64,000 nt of DNA, from the NCBI GenBank assembly GCA_963277665.1, contig OY728158.1:599502818-599566817 (forward strand), read 5' to 3'. The stretch is from Viscum album. Lineage: Eukaryota; Streptophyta; Magnoliopsida; Santalales; Viscaceae. This document shows, one piece after another, positions 50,969 to 62,934 of this stretch (positions are counted from its first letter, which is position 1; each line of letters opens with the position of its first letter). Made by a program: the position numbers and the translations under genes. Under the pieces are notes generated by a model. The model was not told the DNA's origin. It ran no database searches and worked only from the letters and a program-made list of their open reading frames with translations.

Positions 50969-53839
50969 CAACCAAGACTACCCTTGAATTAGTCACCCGA
51001 TCTGGACCATGGCATGGCCAGAAGGAAATTTCCAACCCCCATGGGATGGAAAAAGTTCAAGGGCAAGAAAACATACATAATGGGAATAATTTCTCTTAAT
51101 AAGTAACACTAATCATATAGTGAAATTATACCAAAATTATAGCATGGTGCACCTATACATTGGACTTCAATGAAATATTAATAAATAGTTTTAAAAAAAT
51201 AAACAGGGAAAACTAGAATAATTATACCAAATAAGAAACACAGATTACATATATAGAACTAAAAAGACCAGATAGTTAAATTTAAAATCTAAACTAGCTG
51301 ATACCTCTATAATATAAAATATAATTTAAAGTAACAATGATGATATTATTATGACCTCCATGCCACCCTCCAACACCCAAGAATCTCTCATCGAATGAGT
51401 TCTAAAAACTAAAAGTGAACCTCAAAAACCCACTTAGTCAACACACACTAAGTTCTATAAGTGGGGAATGAGAAAAAACAACCCAGTAGGATGTTATCAA
51501 ATATTACATGAATGTACTTTAAAAAATATACCATACACAATACTTTAAAATAAATTATTTATTTTTTTAGAATTTTATAAAAGAAATTTTCATAAGATTT
51601 TTTTTCAAATAATCCTTTAAAACCTAGAACAAGCCTTAAGGGAATTTTAAAGCATATTTTAAATAACCTATTTAAAACTAAACTTTAAAATTTACCCTTT
51701 TAATTTATATTTAAAAAACTATACTATTAGGATATCATAATTTATGAAATGAAACAAAAAATTAATAATTAAAATGAACTAATAAAAATAATAAATCAAA
51801 CAACAAAACAATTTAGGTACTAATAAAATAATAATATAGAGGAAATAATACTAAAGGAAACAAGAAATAAGTTATATAATAATCATAATGTAAATGTGAT
51901 TCTAGTAGAATATATCATGTTATAACAATGTCAGTGAAGGAAAAAAACTTAAAATGAAATTACAGTAGGTAGGAAAATCAATATAGTATGGATAATCATG
52001 TGCAATTCCAAAAAAACCCATGAGATGATAATAGATGTACTTGGGATAAACCATCTACCAATCTATCAATTCATCCCTAGAAAATAACCTCATGTCTACA
52101 ATAACTGAGCCTCAATGGTGAAACTCTCCCATGGACAAGGAGAACCCTATCCCAATGGGAATCTTAACAGTCTCAATGTGAATAGATAGTAATGATATCT
52201 CCATCCCTCACTAAGACACCTATGATCCTTATGATGATATAATCATGAGGTAGGGTATCATTTTTAATTTATCAAACATATCTCAATAATAATTATCATA
52301 ATGATATATTATAATCACATCACCTCATCCCACCTCCTCACACACTCTAGTACAATTCCCCTATGTATAAAACACCCAGGAGTATCCATAAATCATGTTA
52401 ACTATAATAATCACATATAATATAGTAACATTGGGATTAACTTAAGGGTAAAACATGTTTATGTAAACCATTTATAAAATGTTATATCCAAGAATCAAAA
52501 TTTAAAACTAGTAATCAATTTTCAAATTCATTTGAAAAACCATTCCTAAATCGATGTCACTTGGAAATACCTTTTTAATGTCCCAAACAAGCATGATTTT
52601 AGGTTTAATTTTATAAATATCCATAGAAATAACAATTTGGAAGGATAATTTAAATTAATATAAATTTTTAAACCTATTATGGTTTATAATAAACCAAACT
52701 TATTTCAAATTTTTTCTTTCTCCATATAGGTTCATACATTAAAAATCATTAAATGGAATATGAAAAATCATAAACATGAATCACATAAATATAACACATT
52801 AAATTGTCAAGTTATCCCATTAAAATACATAAATAATAAATTCCCCAAGTCAAACAATTTCTCAATATCATAAATTAATTCACATGAAAACATTTGTGAG
52901 TACAAAATTTCATATAATACCAAAATCCCTTGTTAAAAACCCTTTTAAAAATTTATCAAATGTGTTACATGGATATTTATTTATTACTAGAAAGAAGGGT
53001 TATAATTCATTAAATACCAATGATGGGTTAATGAAACATTAAATATTATATAATATTATTCAATCATTCTCAAAGAATGGATTTTTTTAATAGAAACAAT
53101 TATAGGAAGCCCAAGCGTTCCATGGTGGGTTAAGAAAAGACAAATTCATGGAAACAGCAACATAAAATAGATTGTAGATGATAAAAAATGATTTAATTTG
53201 TATGAATATAAACTAAAGGATCAATTAACACACCATAATATCATAATAAAAAAAGTATTTGGTCAAATATGCTACAACGGGTTTCAAAAACAAGGATGCA
53301 TAATAAGAGAAGAAGAAAGAACAAGAAGAAACAAATAAGGAATATGAAGAGAGGGCCTAACCTTAGAGAAACAAAAAAAAGGTTATAAGAAAAAAATAAA
53401 ATGAGGAGTCAAGGGAGAATATATATAGGGATATACTTATGGTATCAGGTGAATTTGGGAAGAAAAGACTCATTTGGAGTTTAAAATAGAGAAGGGGAAA
53501 ATGGAGAATCCAAATATGTAAAGTCATAGGAAGGTCACATAGTTTACCAAATAATGTTCCAATAGTAAGAGTATAATTGGAAAATTTTGTTGATTTATAA
53601 TGGTTTCCACACATAATTTTGAAAACCATGATCTAACCATGTGAATATATCTATTAAAAACTACTGACCCTTCTGCACAGTCATCACATCATCTACACTA
53701 ACCATGCAATACTTTTATGGAAGACAATTTTCTTAATTATTCCAAAAATTTTAAAAATAAAAAACCCAAGACTCGAAAATAATAATAAGAAATGATAAAT
53801 AATTAAAATAATATGAAAAATAAAGGTTTAGGTGTGATA
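50969..53839 (-). repeat. Probable solo LTR of a Del/Tekay-type element
   Basis: About 2.87 kb interrupts G's 3' LTR between sequences matching 13782 and about 13790 in the other copy. Read on the minus strand it starts TATCACACCTAAACC, close to the TGTAACACCTGAG start of the LTR at 4240, and ends near GGGTAGTCTTGG, comparable to GGGTCTTTATA. Other shared features are a (C/A)CCCAGTAGG stretch near 51483, like CTCAGTAAGG at 882, and a purine-rich stretch (53300-53340) like that at 2560-2600. No coding sequence and no second LTR, so recombination between LTRs probably removed the rest. A target duplication was not found. Confidence 0.55.
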
Positions 53840-56275
53840 TGTTCCACATGGAATCCCTAATTGGAAAGATACTCTATGGGCATGTGGGGGTATGTGGGAG
53901 GTTGGATTTGGGCACAAAAAGTTTCAATGGACTATGATCGACATTTTTTATCTAGTAGAATAATTTTTGGGTAAAAATGGAAATATTTGGTTGATTATTT
54001 AACCAATCAGCATTGAAAATTAAGAAAAATAATAATATTAAGATATTAATAATTTTTTTATTTGAAAAATCTCATTGTTTGGATGAATGATGTGCATCAA
54101 TAGATCATGAAATACTTTAATAAAGGATTTGATATATGATTTAAACAGTAAAACACTAAAAGGGTGATGCTATTTTAATTTTATATAATTATGTAAATTA
54201 TTATTATTATTTATTTATAATAATATTACATAATGTGATTACATGGATAATTAAGAGTAATAATTAAATACTATGTTTTTTTTGATAATTTTAGGTTCTT
54301 CATGATGATATATTATTCATTTAAGGTAAATTGTTTTATAGATGACTATAAATACAATAAGGATAAAGTTTTATAACTAAAAATGAAAAGGAAGTGTCAT
54401 TAATACATTAAAATTTGAGATAAAATGAGTTTAAAGTGATAATAATTGATGCATAGAGAGGAGAAAATTGTTGATTGATATTAAATATAATATGTTTACT
54501 TATTTATATAAATTAAAATGTAATTATCATCAAACAAGAATAAAAAAACATGAATACATTGGGATATAGAGGGATATTATTATAGAGGGATCCCCAAATA
54601 AGAATAAATACCGTGGGATATTAAATAAATTATGATAGAGGAATTCCCAAGGAGTTATATTATATATATATGTATATAATTATGACCTTTATTTTAATAT
54701 AAAAACAAGAATTAAGTGCATAATTTTTGGAATGCTGGTATATGATAATAATGTAATGGGATATTAAAGAAAATTAAATAATGATATTTTTAATGATAAA
54801 TTAATATTACCCTAATAATAAAGTACATATAGTTGGATTTATGAGTATGTAATAAATATATTATAATTTATGGAAGGATAATGAATAATGATAATATAAT
54901 CTTTATAAATTAAAATGGAGCAATCCATAAGAGGGAGGATCAGGTTAAAGGTAGGTATAGTGAGAATATTATCAATATTTTGGATCATTCATGATAAGGT
55001 GGATATTGTGATGATATAAATAATTTAATAATTATCATATAAAAGTTTTTGGATTCTAACTATATAGGATTATGAAAATTCACAGATATTATTACAATGT
55101 TATTATGTATCATTATGTATAAAACCTCAGGTGAATAATGGATGAATCATTGATTAGATTAGAGTGATTAATTTTTCTTCTCATATACAATGTAGAGTTC
55201 TGGTATAATGATTAGAAGATATTGATGGTTTTATATAATAGTGTATTCCATTACACACATCCACTAACTTGGGTTAGAGTGTGATGATGCAATTTCCCTT
55301 ATCACCCATAGTTCTGAGTAAAGACTAATGATAACCTATTTGGTTATTTTTTTCTCATTCACCCATAGTGATGGGTTAGGTAATGTTGATGATATATGGG
55401 GTTGTAATAAATGATGATTCAAAATAGTTTTTTACAAACTTTATGTCCTACAACTATGTTATTAAAGTGGTGAACGATGAACATGATTAATATAGTAACT
55501 ATCTCATAGGTTTGTTTTTAGGGAGGAATATTCAACCATGTTTTCTCCCAACATCTATTGGTTGAGGAAGGAAAGATACTGATCCATGACTATAATATGT
55601 GATGGGTTTGGAGATATTCCTCTAGTATATCAAAATAGTGCATCTTGGGTGAATCATCAGTTGGAAATATTATGAAGGGATGTGATATTATATTATATAT
55701 TTTGATAAGATATTTATTTACATGAATACCATCCACATGCGGAGTTTATAAGTTAAAAAATAAAAAAGGGAGGTATTGTAACATAGATAGGCTTAGTAAC
55801 TTTTTATTATTACTCTTCTCTAGGTGCCCAAGCTCCATATCATAGCACACTAGGGTTGGGAGGATGGGTGTATTTTGAACTCTTATAGGGAATAATTCAT
55901 GATTTCACTACTTATTATGATATTTTGGATGCATAAAGAATGCATATGTATACATATATTAATATTTTTATTTGGTGATCATGATCAAAGTGAGATATTG
56001 GTAGGTTTATAATGGTTGATCACAGACGTTGTTAGGATTTATGATAATATGTTGTGGTTTTAGTTTGGTATACACTTTATTTATTATGTATGCATAAAGA
56101 CACTAGTTTTCATAGGGCCAAATCACTGCTTAGGATGACCATAATTTTTTTATTTATCACCCCTATATTCAATAATATAACCCACCGCCACTAGTACCTA
56201 TCATAGGGTGACATTGAATGTAGGTAGTGATCCCCCACAACATGCCTCTAATAGGTCATGAGTTGTTTACTAACA
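53840..56275 (+). repeat. Element G 3' LTR, second piece
   Basis: It resumes similarity with 13790-14163 and then with 25358-27481, passing through the empty site TGTGA (54234-54238) of the SIRE-like insertion. It ends GTTTACTAACA at 56275, followed by CCAAG, the probable target duplication. The last ~100 bases align poorly with the other LTR. Confidence 0.66.
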
Positions 56276-59200
56276 CCAAGGGTATTGTACACAAAAATAA
56301 GAGGCATTATCCTAAAAAATCATAGGAATAGAGGAAGAACACACAAATAAAACCCATAATATAAATAAATAGTAGAACAACATAATCCTAATATATGATA
56401 TTTCGAAAAATACAGAAGAAAAAATGACAAATAAAATAATGAACTGCTCTTGTGATAATATCCAAAACTCTAGTAGCTCATGATCAACCTCACAATCTTG
56501 TATCATCATCTTAATCACCCACTCTCAACTGGTAACCTGAAAAACCATTTATATATATATATATAGGGTGAGTGTATAAGTATACTCAGTAGGATTCTCC
56601 CTAAAATCCCTCATGACAATTTGGTATAAGAATACAAAAGTCCACGTGCATAAGTCCGAAACCAACTTGTCACCTAATCAGGTATACTATAATTCCATCC
56701 TCACCATGAATCACTCACCTAGTAACACATATAATATGCTAACATTATATAAATAGCATATATATATATAATAGTTTCCCACTACTATATTTCCACTAAA
56801 CCAGTCGACCCAGACCCCAAAGACTCACATCCTGGCACTACCATCTCCACCTAAACCATCCTATAATGTGGATTAGGCCTTGACCCTACCAACCGTCTTT
56901 CCATGTAGGTACTAACATATCATACTAGAATTAGACCACATATCTATTTCATCTTCCCATCCTATATCTGGTATAACCCACCACATCTACATCATCATCA
57001 CATTTCGTAACGAGTTAGACATTCAAGAAGCCACTACAACCCAAATATCCTACACTACACCTCATGTCATTATAGAATATATATGAGTATGATAATAATA
57101 ATCAAATCCATTACATATGAAAAAAAGTATATTCTATATCCTCAATCCTCCATAACCCATATATACAAGTACAATGTAACAGAGAGACATCACATCTTGT
57201 ATTAGAACATACCATATAATATTAATCCATAACCACCCAAGTATGTCTACACACATAGTCATCCCATAAGAGAGATAGAGGTAGGGGGAGTAGTTATCCA
57301 TTCGATCCTTCAACAACCTAGATTTTGGGAAATACCTTGAAGCCAAGGCCACAATGGGCATCGACCACCCCAACTGAATCAGGTGGTGAAGTGTAAAAAA
57401 CACATAACATAATTATATAGACATCACATAACCACACTAGGGGAAACTACCTACCCTGGACTCTATCTGTAGATACTATTCCAAATAACATCAAGAGTTC
57501 CATATATAGGTCTAGAAAGATAAATATATAATCACAAAATCATCAAAGGTTCCTCATATTATTTATTAAGTAATTTAACAATTACCATTTCCTTTATAAA
57601 CCCATCATAAATTTTAGTTAAATTATCTCATAATCATCTAAAGCCAAACAACTTTATATTAATTATAATTTAATTTAAAGTATTCATTATCATTCTATCA
57701 ATTATATCCAAATAATATCATGGGTTTTATTTAGCCAATAATTTCATCATCATCACCCATTCCCAATGGGTTGAAGAATAAATCTCTTACCAATTCATAT
57801 CTTGGGTATTCTAAGACTTGATATGAACAGTCTCAGGAGATTATATACTCAAAGGAAATAAGTAATTGAATCAAGAAGAAACCAAAATAGTATCAAGCAC
57901 CAGGATAAATAATTAAATCGGAAATCCCAACTCTTAACCCATAAAACCAATCCAAAAATCCACCTTAGCACATTAAATGCAATAAGAAATCTCTGCTCTA
58001 AAACTATTACATCAATCCTAGTGCCATTATTAGAACCCACTAAGAAATATATCCATTCTATTTCAAAAAAAAAACAACCATACATGTTACACACAAAAAA
58101 TATAATGAGGGATCTATCTTATAAATACAAGACAAAAAGCATAATTTTAACACAACAATTTTAGGGGGATCTAATGCAATATCCAGAATGAGTTCAAGTA
58201 TGAAGAAATCATAACTGGGCTTATAATAACCTCAAAAGTTTATTTCTAGAAACAAAATTATTCATTTACAAAATTTAATTAATCAATTTATTGTGATATT
58301 AAATTCTAAGGAAGAAATACTATTAGTTCAATGAATTTATCATGATTCTATACCTTATTTATCTTCCTTATCCTATCATTCAATTACAAGTAGATTCTAA
58401 CAACAAGGAAAACAAAAACAAAAGCTATCATTAGTGTAATATTAATAAAGTGTTTATTATTCTAATAATATGTGAACATAGTCAAAAATATTTTAATATT
58501 TCTAAAGTTGTACTAAATATTCTAAATATATTCTCAAGATTCAGTTTTCATCTTTATTAATTCCATGAATGGAAAATTTCTTCACACCATACACAATTAT
58601 TCTTATCTTTTCATCATTAAACAACCCAAATAGTTCAAATGTGATCTATAAAAAATTAAATATAGGAATTAATTTATTATAGTATAATGATTCATATAAT
58701 AAAGAAGGATCTCACATTGTTTGGAATTACCTAGGAATTTAACTTGAATCACAACAATTAAACATGTAATGATAAGGAACATAAATTGACCAAGGAGTGT
58801 TCATGAACTATAGGAGAGAGACTTAGGTCATGAAATGTTCAAAGTAAATGTATGAGGTATAATGGTAGATAGATAAATAATTCTCATATAAATTTAAAAC
58901 AACAAAGAGTCTCGCCAACCCATCCTATTTCGATGCAAAAAGGGGTGGTATGTAGTTATTCAAACTCCACATTCCAATATTGGTAGTTATTACATAAAGA
59001 AATATGGATGAATAAAAATATACAGGTCCACTACATTTTTTCAAGGGTTGATATATATATTTCAACATTCTAACCTTTATTTAGTTAAGATTTTATTTTA
59101 TTTATTAATTTTATTTATTTAAATTATAAAAATTTTATTCAATGATTTCAAATATTTATTTTCCATGATTTATAATTCAAAATACTCATTTTACCCATAA

Positions 59201-59620
59201 AAATAGAGTTAGTTATCATTCCAGGAAGAATAAGAAGAAATCCTCATATAAATCCTTACCCTTACATGACATGAAGAACTCTATGCAATGGTAATATGGG
59301 TTACCTTTACATAACATAAAATTGTGTAAAGTTAAGATTATTTAACTTTATATTGTCACTACTGGAAAAAAGGCCTATACCCACGGTTCAAAACCATGGG
59401 TATAGCCCCCAAAACCGTTGGTATAGCCTATACCTACGGTTTTGGGAACCGTGGGCTGGAACGACGTCGGTATAGGTCCCCAGCCTATACCCACGGTTTT
59501 ATAAAACCATGGGTATAGGTGTCCTGCCACCGTGTCACCAAAACCTAGCCAATTTCCACGGTGTCAACGGCTTTTACCCACAGTTTCAAAACCGTGGGTA
59601 TAGGTCCTAAAATAATGCAG

Positions 59621-59683
59621 GCACCGAGTTTTGATCCCGCAACCTCTTCGCTGCAAACACCGCATCTAACCACTACCCTAACA
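59621..59683 (-). other. tRNA-like stretch inside the CACTA element
   Basis: The minus strand reads GGTAGTGGTTAGATG followed about 25 bases later by AGGTTGCGGGATCAAAACTC. This resembles the A-box (D-arm) and a decayed B-box (T-arm) of a tRNA gene, with at least three B-box mismatches. It lacks a convincing acceptor stem, so it is not a tRNA gene. It may be a captured tRNA or SINE fragment. Confidence 0.4.
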
Positions 59684-59922
59684 TCACCTATATATATATA
59701 TATATATATTTAGTTGAATATAGTTATAAAAACCGTGGGTATAGAGGAAAGAACCGTGGGTATAGGGTTCCCGCCAAAAAAAATTCCTTCCCGCGGGGAA
59801 TTTTTTTTTTCATGCGCACACAAAAGTGACCTATACCCACGATTATTCATAACCATGGGTATATGTATTTTAGCCCAGACCTATCCCCACGGTTTTCCCC
59901 AAAACCATGGGGATAGGTACCC

Positions 59923-59956
59923 CTATACCCACGGTTTTGGGAAACCGTGGGTATAG
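59923..59956. repeat. Perfect 15-bp palindrome in CACTA subterminal region
   Basis: The arms CTATACCCACGGTTT and AAACCGTGGGTATAG enclose four bases (TGGG). It is the cleanest of at least eight inverted pairs of this unit, others being near 59376-59407, 59485-59517 and 60057-60098. Such repeats are normally the transposase binding sites. Confidence 0.85.
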
Positions 59957-60570
59957 GTCACTTTTCAGGACCTATCCCCACGGTTTTGGAAAACCGTGGG
60001 GATAGACCACCCTATACCCACGGTTTTGGAAAACCGTGGGGATAGGTCTTGAAAGGTCACCTATACCCATGGTTTTGGAAAACCGTGGGTATAGGGGGGG
60101 GGGGGGGGTCTATCCCCACGATTTTGGGGAAAACTATGGGGATAAGCCCATTTTCCAGTAGTGTGTGAATCTCTACATAAAGGTAAACTTATTTACCTTT
60201 ACATAGTAGGGATATTGTGTAAGAGAACTTTTGGATTCACCCTTATGTAGCATAGGGAGGTAAGTCTCAAGTAAGGTTCATCTAAAATTTCAATTTAACA
60301 TAAAATGAAAAAGTGAGCTTACACTTACATGAGCTGAAGACTAGTTTTACTCGAAATAAAAAATATGACATATTAGTGTAAAAATAAGGCATAACCTTAA
60401 ACATAAGACTAAAACCAAGCCTTGTAAAGTAACTAGGTTTACCTACACACTAATAAGTGGTTCTATGTGAGGGTAAAAGAAATTTTAAAAATAATTTAAT
60501 TTCTACCAAATAAATATAAAAATAATTAAGAAAGTGGATTCAAACAATCTCTCAAAACATTTAAGTCCTA

Positions 60571-60889
60571 GGAAAATAAAAATTGATGGATTTGAAAATA
60601 TTGGCCCTTAAATTAGAGAACTCTCAATTAACTTTCTCCCTTGATAATTAAAACCAAACCCAAGAAAGAAATCGAAAGGGTTCAAAACAACCACCCCATG
60701 AGATACATCTCAAAGAACTCATCACTTCAAGAATACAACCATCACACCAGAAGAAAAAAGGTCATAAAAATGCAACATTATAAATCATATCAAGATACAC
60801 TCTGAGGAGATATTCTGATCAAACAAGGATAAATCTATATTCAAGAACCACATTAAATAAGACAAACAATCTCATAAATCAGTATCAAT
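60571..60889 (-). other. Untranslated 3' region of the right-hand chromovirus
   Basis: This lies between the chromodomain remnant and the 3' LTR. It holds the AATTTAAGGGCCAATATTTT stretch next to the LTR. No clear polypurine tract or gene was found. Confidence 0.4.
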
Positions 60890-61110
60890 CTAATCATACA
60901 TAAAAAAAGAATCAAATAGTAAATAACTTATGATATTATATTTGATTATGTGAACCACACTCCTATGTACTCTCCTCCAATCCACTGTTATTCCATAGTA
61001 AATGAACCAAATAAATAATATATCTATACAACACTTTCTATTATCAATCCAAAATATAAAATGGTACCTCCTCAAAGGTTTCATCATCCTTAAAACCCAA
61101 CTCTAACTAG
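60890..61110 (-). pseudogene. Chromodomain of Ty3/gypsy integrase, broken
   Basis: Minus-strand pieces read DDETFEEVPFYILDW, then YIIYLVHLLWNNSGLEEST, matching the middle and end of the chromodomain in Del/Tekay elements (aromatic W of VLW kept). Frame changes interrupt it. The domain follows the integrase C-terminus at 61180-61420 and confirms chromovirus identity. Confidence 0.72.
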
Positions 61111-61179
61111 TAAATGATATGAAAATAATCAAAAATATAATGAAGAATTTTTGATGCATGGAAAAAATAAAGAATCTAG

Positions 61180-62020
61180 TTTATCTATGAGAGAATTGCT
61201 AACCGATGCACAATAACTCCAAAACACTTCAATAATCAAAATGTCTAACAAACTAGGGAGAAATATTGCTCCCACAACTAATCCTTTACTAACCATGATG
61301 ATGGAATACCTTCAATATCACAAGATATATAATATTGAACTCCAAATTCATCCTCCTATGATCAGTATAGGACTTATCATGATTATATGCTACATTAATT
61401 TTCTTACAAATCACATACACCTTCTTTGTCTTGCTCTGCACCAATTCTGATATAAGAATAGATGATTCCTTGAACTCAGTCCAACAAAATGGATACTATC
61501 AAGGGTCACCTTATATTTCCTCAAATATACCCACATAAATAGTTGAGTGATAAATATTACTATAAGACAACTACAACAAGGTTAGGTACCTCACCCATGG
61601 ACCCCCCAAAATCCAGAATGCATGTTCACATTATGTCCTCTAGAATATAGATAGTCTAATTTCTATGATCATCCATCTATGGATAAAAATTATTGATAAG
61701 GTATAATTGAGATACAAAATTATGTTGGAGAAATCTCTAAATCCTATTGGTGAATCAGGGACCATGACCATAGATGATCCTAATTATAAACCCATGAAAC
61801 CCAACCAATTACTCCAGAAACCACCTCAACAGAACTTCCACTGATCTCAAATCCTTAATCACAAATAAGTTAGATGAAATTTTAAATAAATACAAGATAA
61901 CCCACATGAAATTAATACCTTCCTAAGATTAGGAAAAAATGGAAATGTAGTCTAATGAAACGTCCTATTGATTCCATTGGGGAATATCATGTAGCTGAAT
62001 CAGCCCACCAGAAACATAAT
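61180..62020 (-). pseudogene. Ty3/gypsy integrase, broken
   Basis: On the minus strand from right to left: GLIQLHDIPQWNQ*DVSLDY (about 62000-61940), with the first catalytic aspartate, then INFMWVILYLFK, then YGHGP*FTNRI*RFLQ (about 61790-61735), where the second aspartate is lost, then NNFYP*MDDHRN*TI (about 61690-61640). The C-terminus follows with DHRRMNLEF and VILKVFHHHG (about 61385-61300), then SPSLLDILIIEVFWSYCASV. The order is that of chromoviral integrase. Multiple stops, several of them TGG or CGA-type codons turned to stops. Confidence 0.78.
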
Positions 62021-62930
62021 TCTTAGTCTTCAACCTTTGGAAAATAAAACATCAAGTGAAAAACACTACAAATGAACTATTCATCCCAAGCCACCAAAAC
62101 TGGACCCTCAAGGAAAAATACAATTTTACACACCAGTATGTAATGACAAAGGTGAAATATGTAACTCTAGGATAAAAAACTCTTGTATCACTAAATAAAT
62201 AAAGATCCACCCTAATATAATACACTATGTTGATCATCCATAAACCAATCCTTATGGGAATAATTATAAACCAATCAATCTCAAAAATATTATACCCCAA
62301 AATCCCCCCATAATGAATTCACCACACATTGTAAAATAGATAAATTTATAGTATTCTATGAGAGACATCCTCTACCATTGAATTATATCATATCAAGTCA
62401 CATCATTGCCAAATCGTAGATAACTCTCCAAGAGTCTCCAAACTCAGAACCATAATCACCACATGAATTACAGCTCCGTGCATCAACCAAAAAATTCACT
62501 TTCCACATTTTGTGGGAGATCTCAATATTATAATCCAAGAATAATTTCATCCACCATCAGTTTCACAAGTACAAGTTTCACTAAGAGAAGATACACCTCA
62601 AGCGTGATCTATGAAGACTATAATGTGTAAAAAAATGAGGTAATACAGACAAAAAATCCAAGAAAAAATCACTAAAATAAGCTCGAGATCATAGGTGTCA
62701 TAGTTATGCTCAAGTTTCCATAACTTCTTAGAACCATAAGAGATAAAAAAAACTCTACTGAATCAACACACAATCCAACCCAAGGCTTTAAGCATCACAA
62801 TAAACCTCAAAATGAACTCCTTCCTTCATAAAATAGAGAAAATGAAAAAAAAACACTTATTTAGATAATAAAATGTATCCAAAAATGGTACATAAATAGA
62901 ATAGAATGACCCTTCATATTTAATGTTTTA
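62021..62930 (-). pseudogene. Decayed RNase H and integrase zinc-finger region
   Basis: Family order puts RNase H and the integrase H2C2 finger here, between the reverse transcriptase (right) and the integrase core (left). The length of about 0.9 kb fits, but I cannot pick out the catalytic or zinc-binding residues in any minus-strand frame. Confidence 0.4.
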
Positions 62931-62934
62931 ATAG

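Larger units (their letters stand above)
5338..56275 (+). mobile_element. Element G: LARD-like LTR retrotransposon split by five insertions
   Basis: Two ~4-kb direct repeats can be pieced together. One is 5338-5740 + 12635-14163 + 25358-27481; the other is 49401-50968 + 53840-56275. Both begin TG and both contain TTTTCTTATGAGAAT near the start. The first is followed by TGGTAT (PBS-like, 27482) and the second is preceded by AAAGGAGG (polypurine tract). The outer flanks are CCAAA (5333-5337) and CCAAG (56276-56280), a probable 5-bp target duplication with one transition. The interior, after removing nested elements, is about 2.7 kb with no recognisable gag or pol. Long LTRs with a short non-coding interior match large retrotransposon derivatives (LARDs), which depend on proteins from other elements. 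Confidence 0.7.
59357..60163. mobile_element. Non-autonomous CACTA (CMC/En-Spm) DNA transposon
   Basis: The element starts CACTACTGGAAAA and ends TTTTCCAGTAGTG, 13-bp perfect terminal inverted repeats of the plant CACTA type. Both sides carry TGT (59354-59356 and 60164-60166), the 3-bp target duplication expected for this superfamily. At 807 bp it encodes no transposase. It is filled with subterminal repeats of CTATACCCACGGTTTT and its inverse. A (TA)n tract (59689-59710), a tRNA-like stretch and a run of 15 G (60094-60108) lie inside. It sits within the LTR of the right-hand chromovirus, and its intact ends suggest it is younger than most neighbours. Confidence 0.93.
56281..60570 (-). repeat. 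3' LTR of a second Ty3/gypsy chromovirus
   Basis: Without the CACTA insertion this is about 3.5 kb, close to the 3.6-kb LTR at 615-4240. It shares the stretch GGGTGAG...CTCAGTAGG (about 56567-56593) near its left end with that LTR. The right end is placed near 60570 because the minus strand just upstream (60620-60580) reads AATTTAAGGGCCAATATTTT, resembling the conserved AATTTCGAGGACGAAAT that precedes Del/Tekay 3' LTRs. The left end abuts element G's insertion site and is uncertain. No gene lies in 56281-59353. Motifs resembling TTACCYTTACATRACAT recur at 59258-60450. Confidence 0.5.

Noticed and set aside
53363..53629. 88-codon minus-strand open frame rich in F and L
   Set aside because: It falls in the R/U5-like part of the probable solo LTR, and composition alone explains the hydrophobic translation.
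57134..58094. Minus-strand open frames of 81-89 codons
   Set aside because: They lie in LTR sequence of the right-hand chromovirus, with no motif and no expected gene at that position.
59621..59683. A functional tRNA gene
   Set aside because: The B-box has several mismatches and there is no acceptor stem; kept only as a tRNA-like fragment.
6078..59710. TA-dinucleotide runs at 6078, 9618, 54660, 56550, 56757 and 59689
   Set aside because: These are ordinary microsatellites in AT-rich DNA with no shared context.
59714..59956. 80-codon open frame on the plus strand
   Set aside because: It is a by-product of the CACTA element's palindromic repeats; the translation is just the repeat unit read through.
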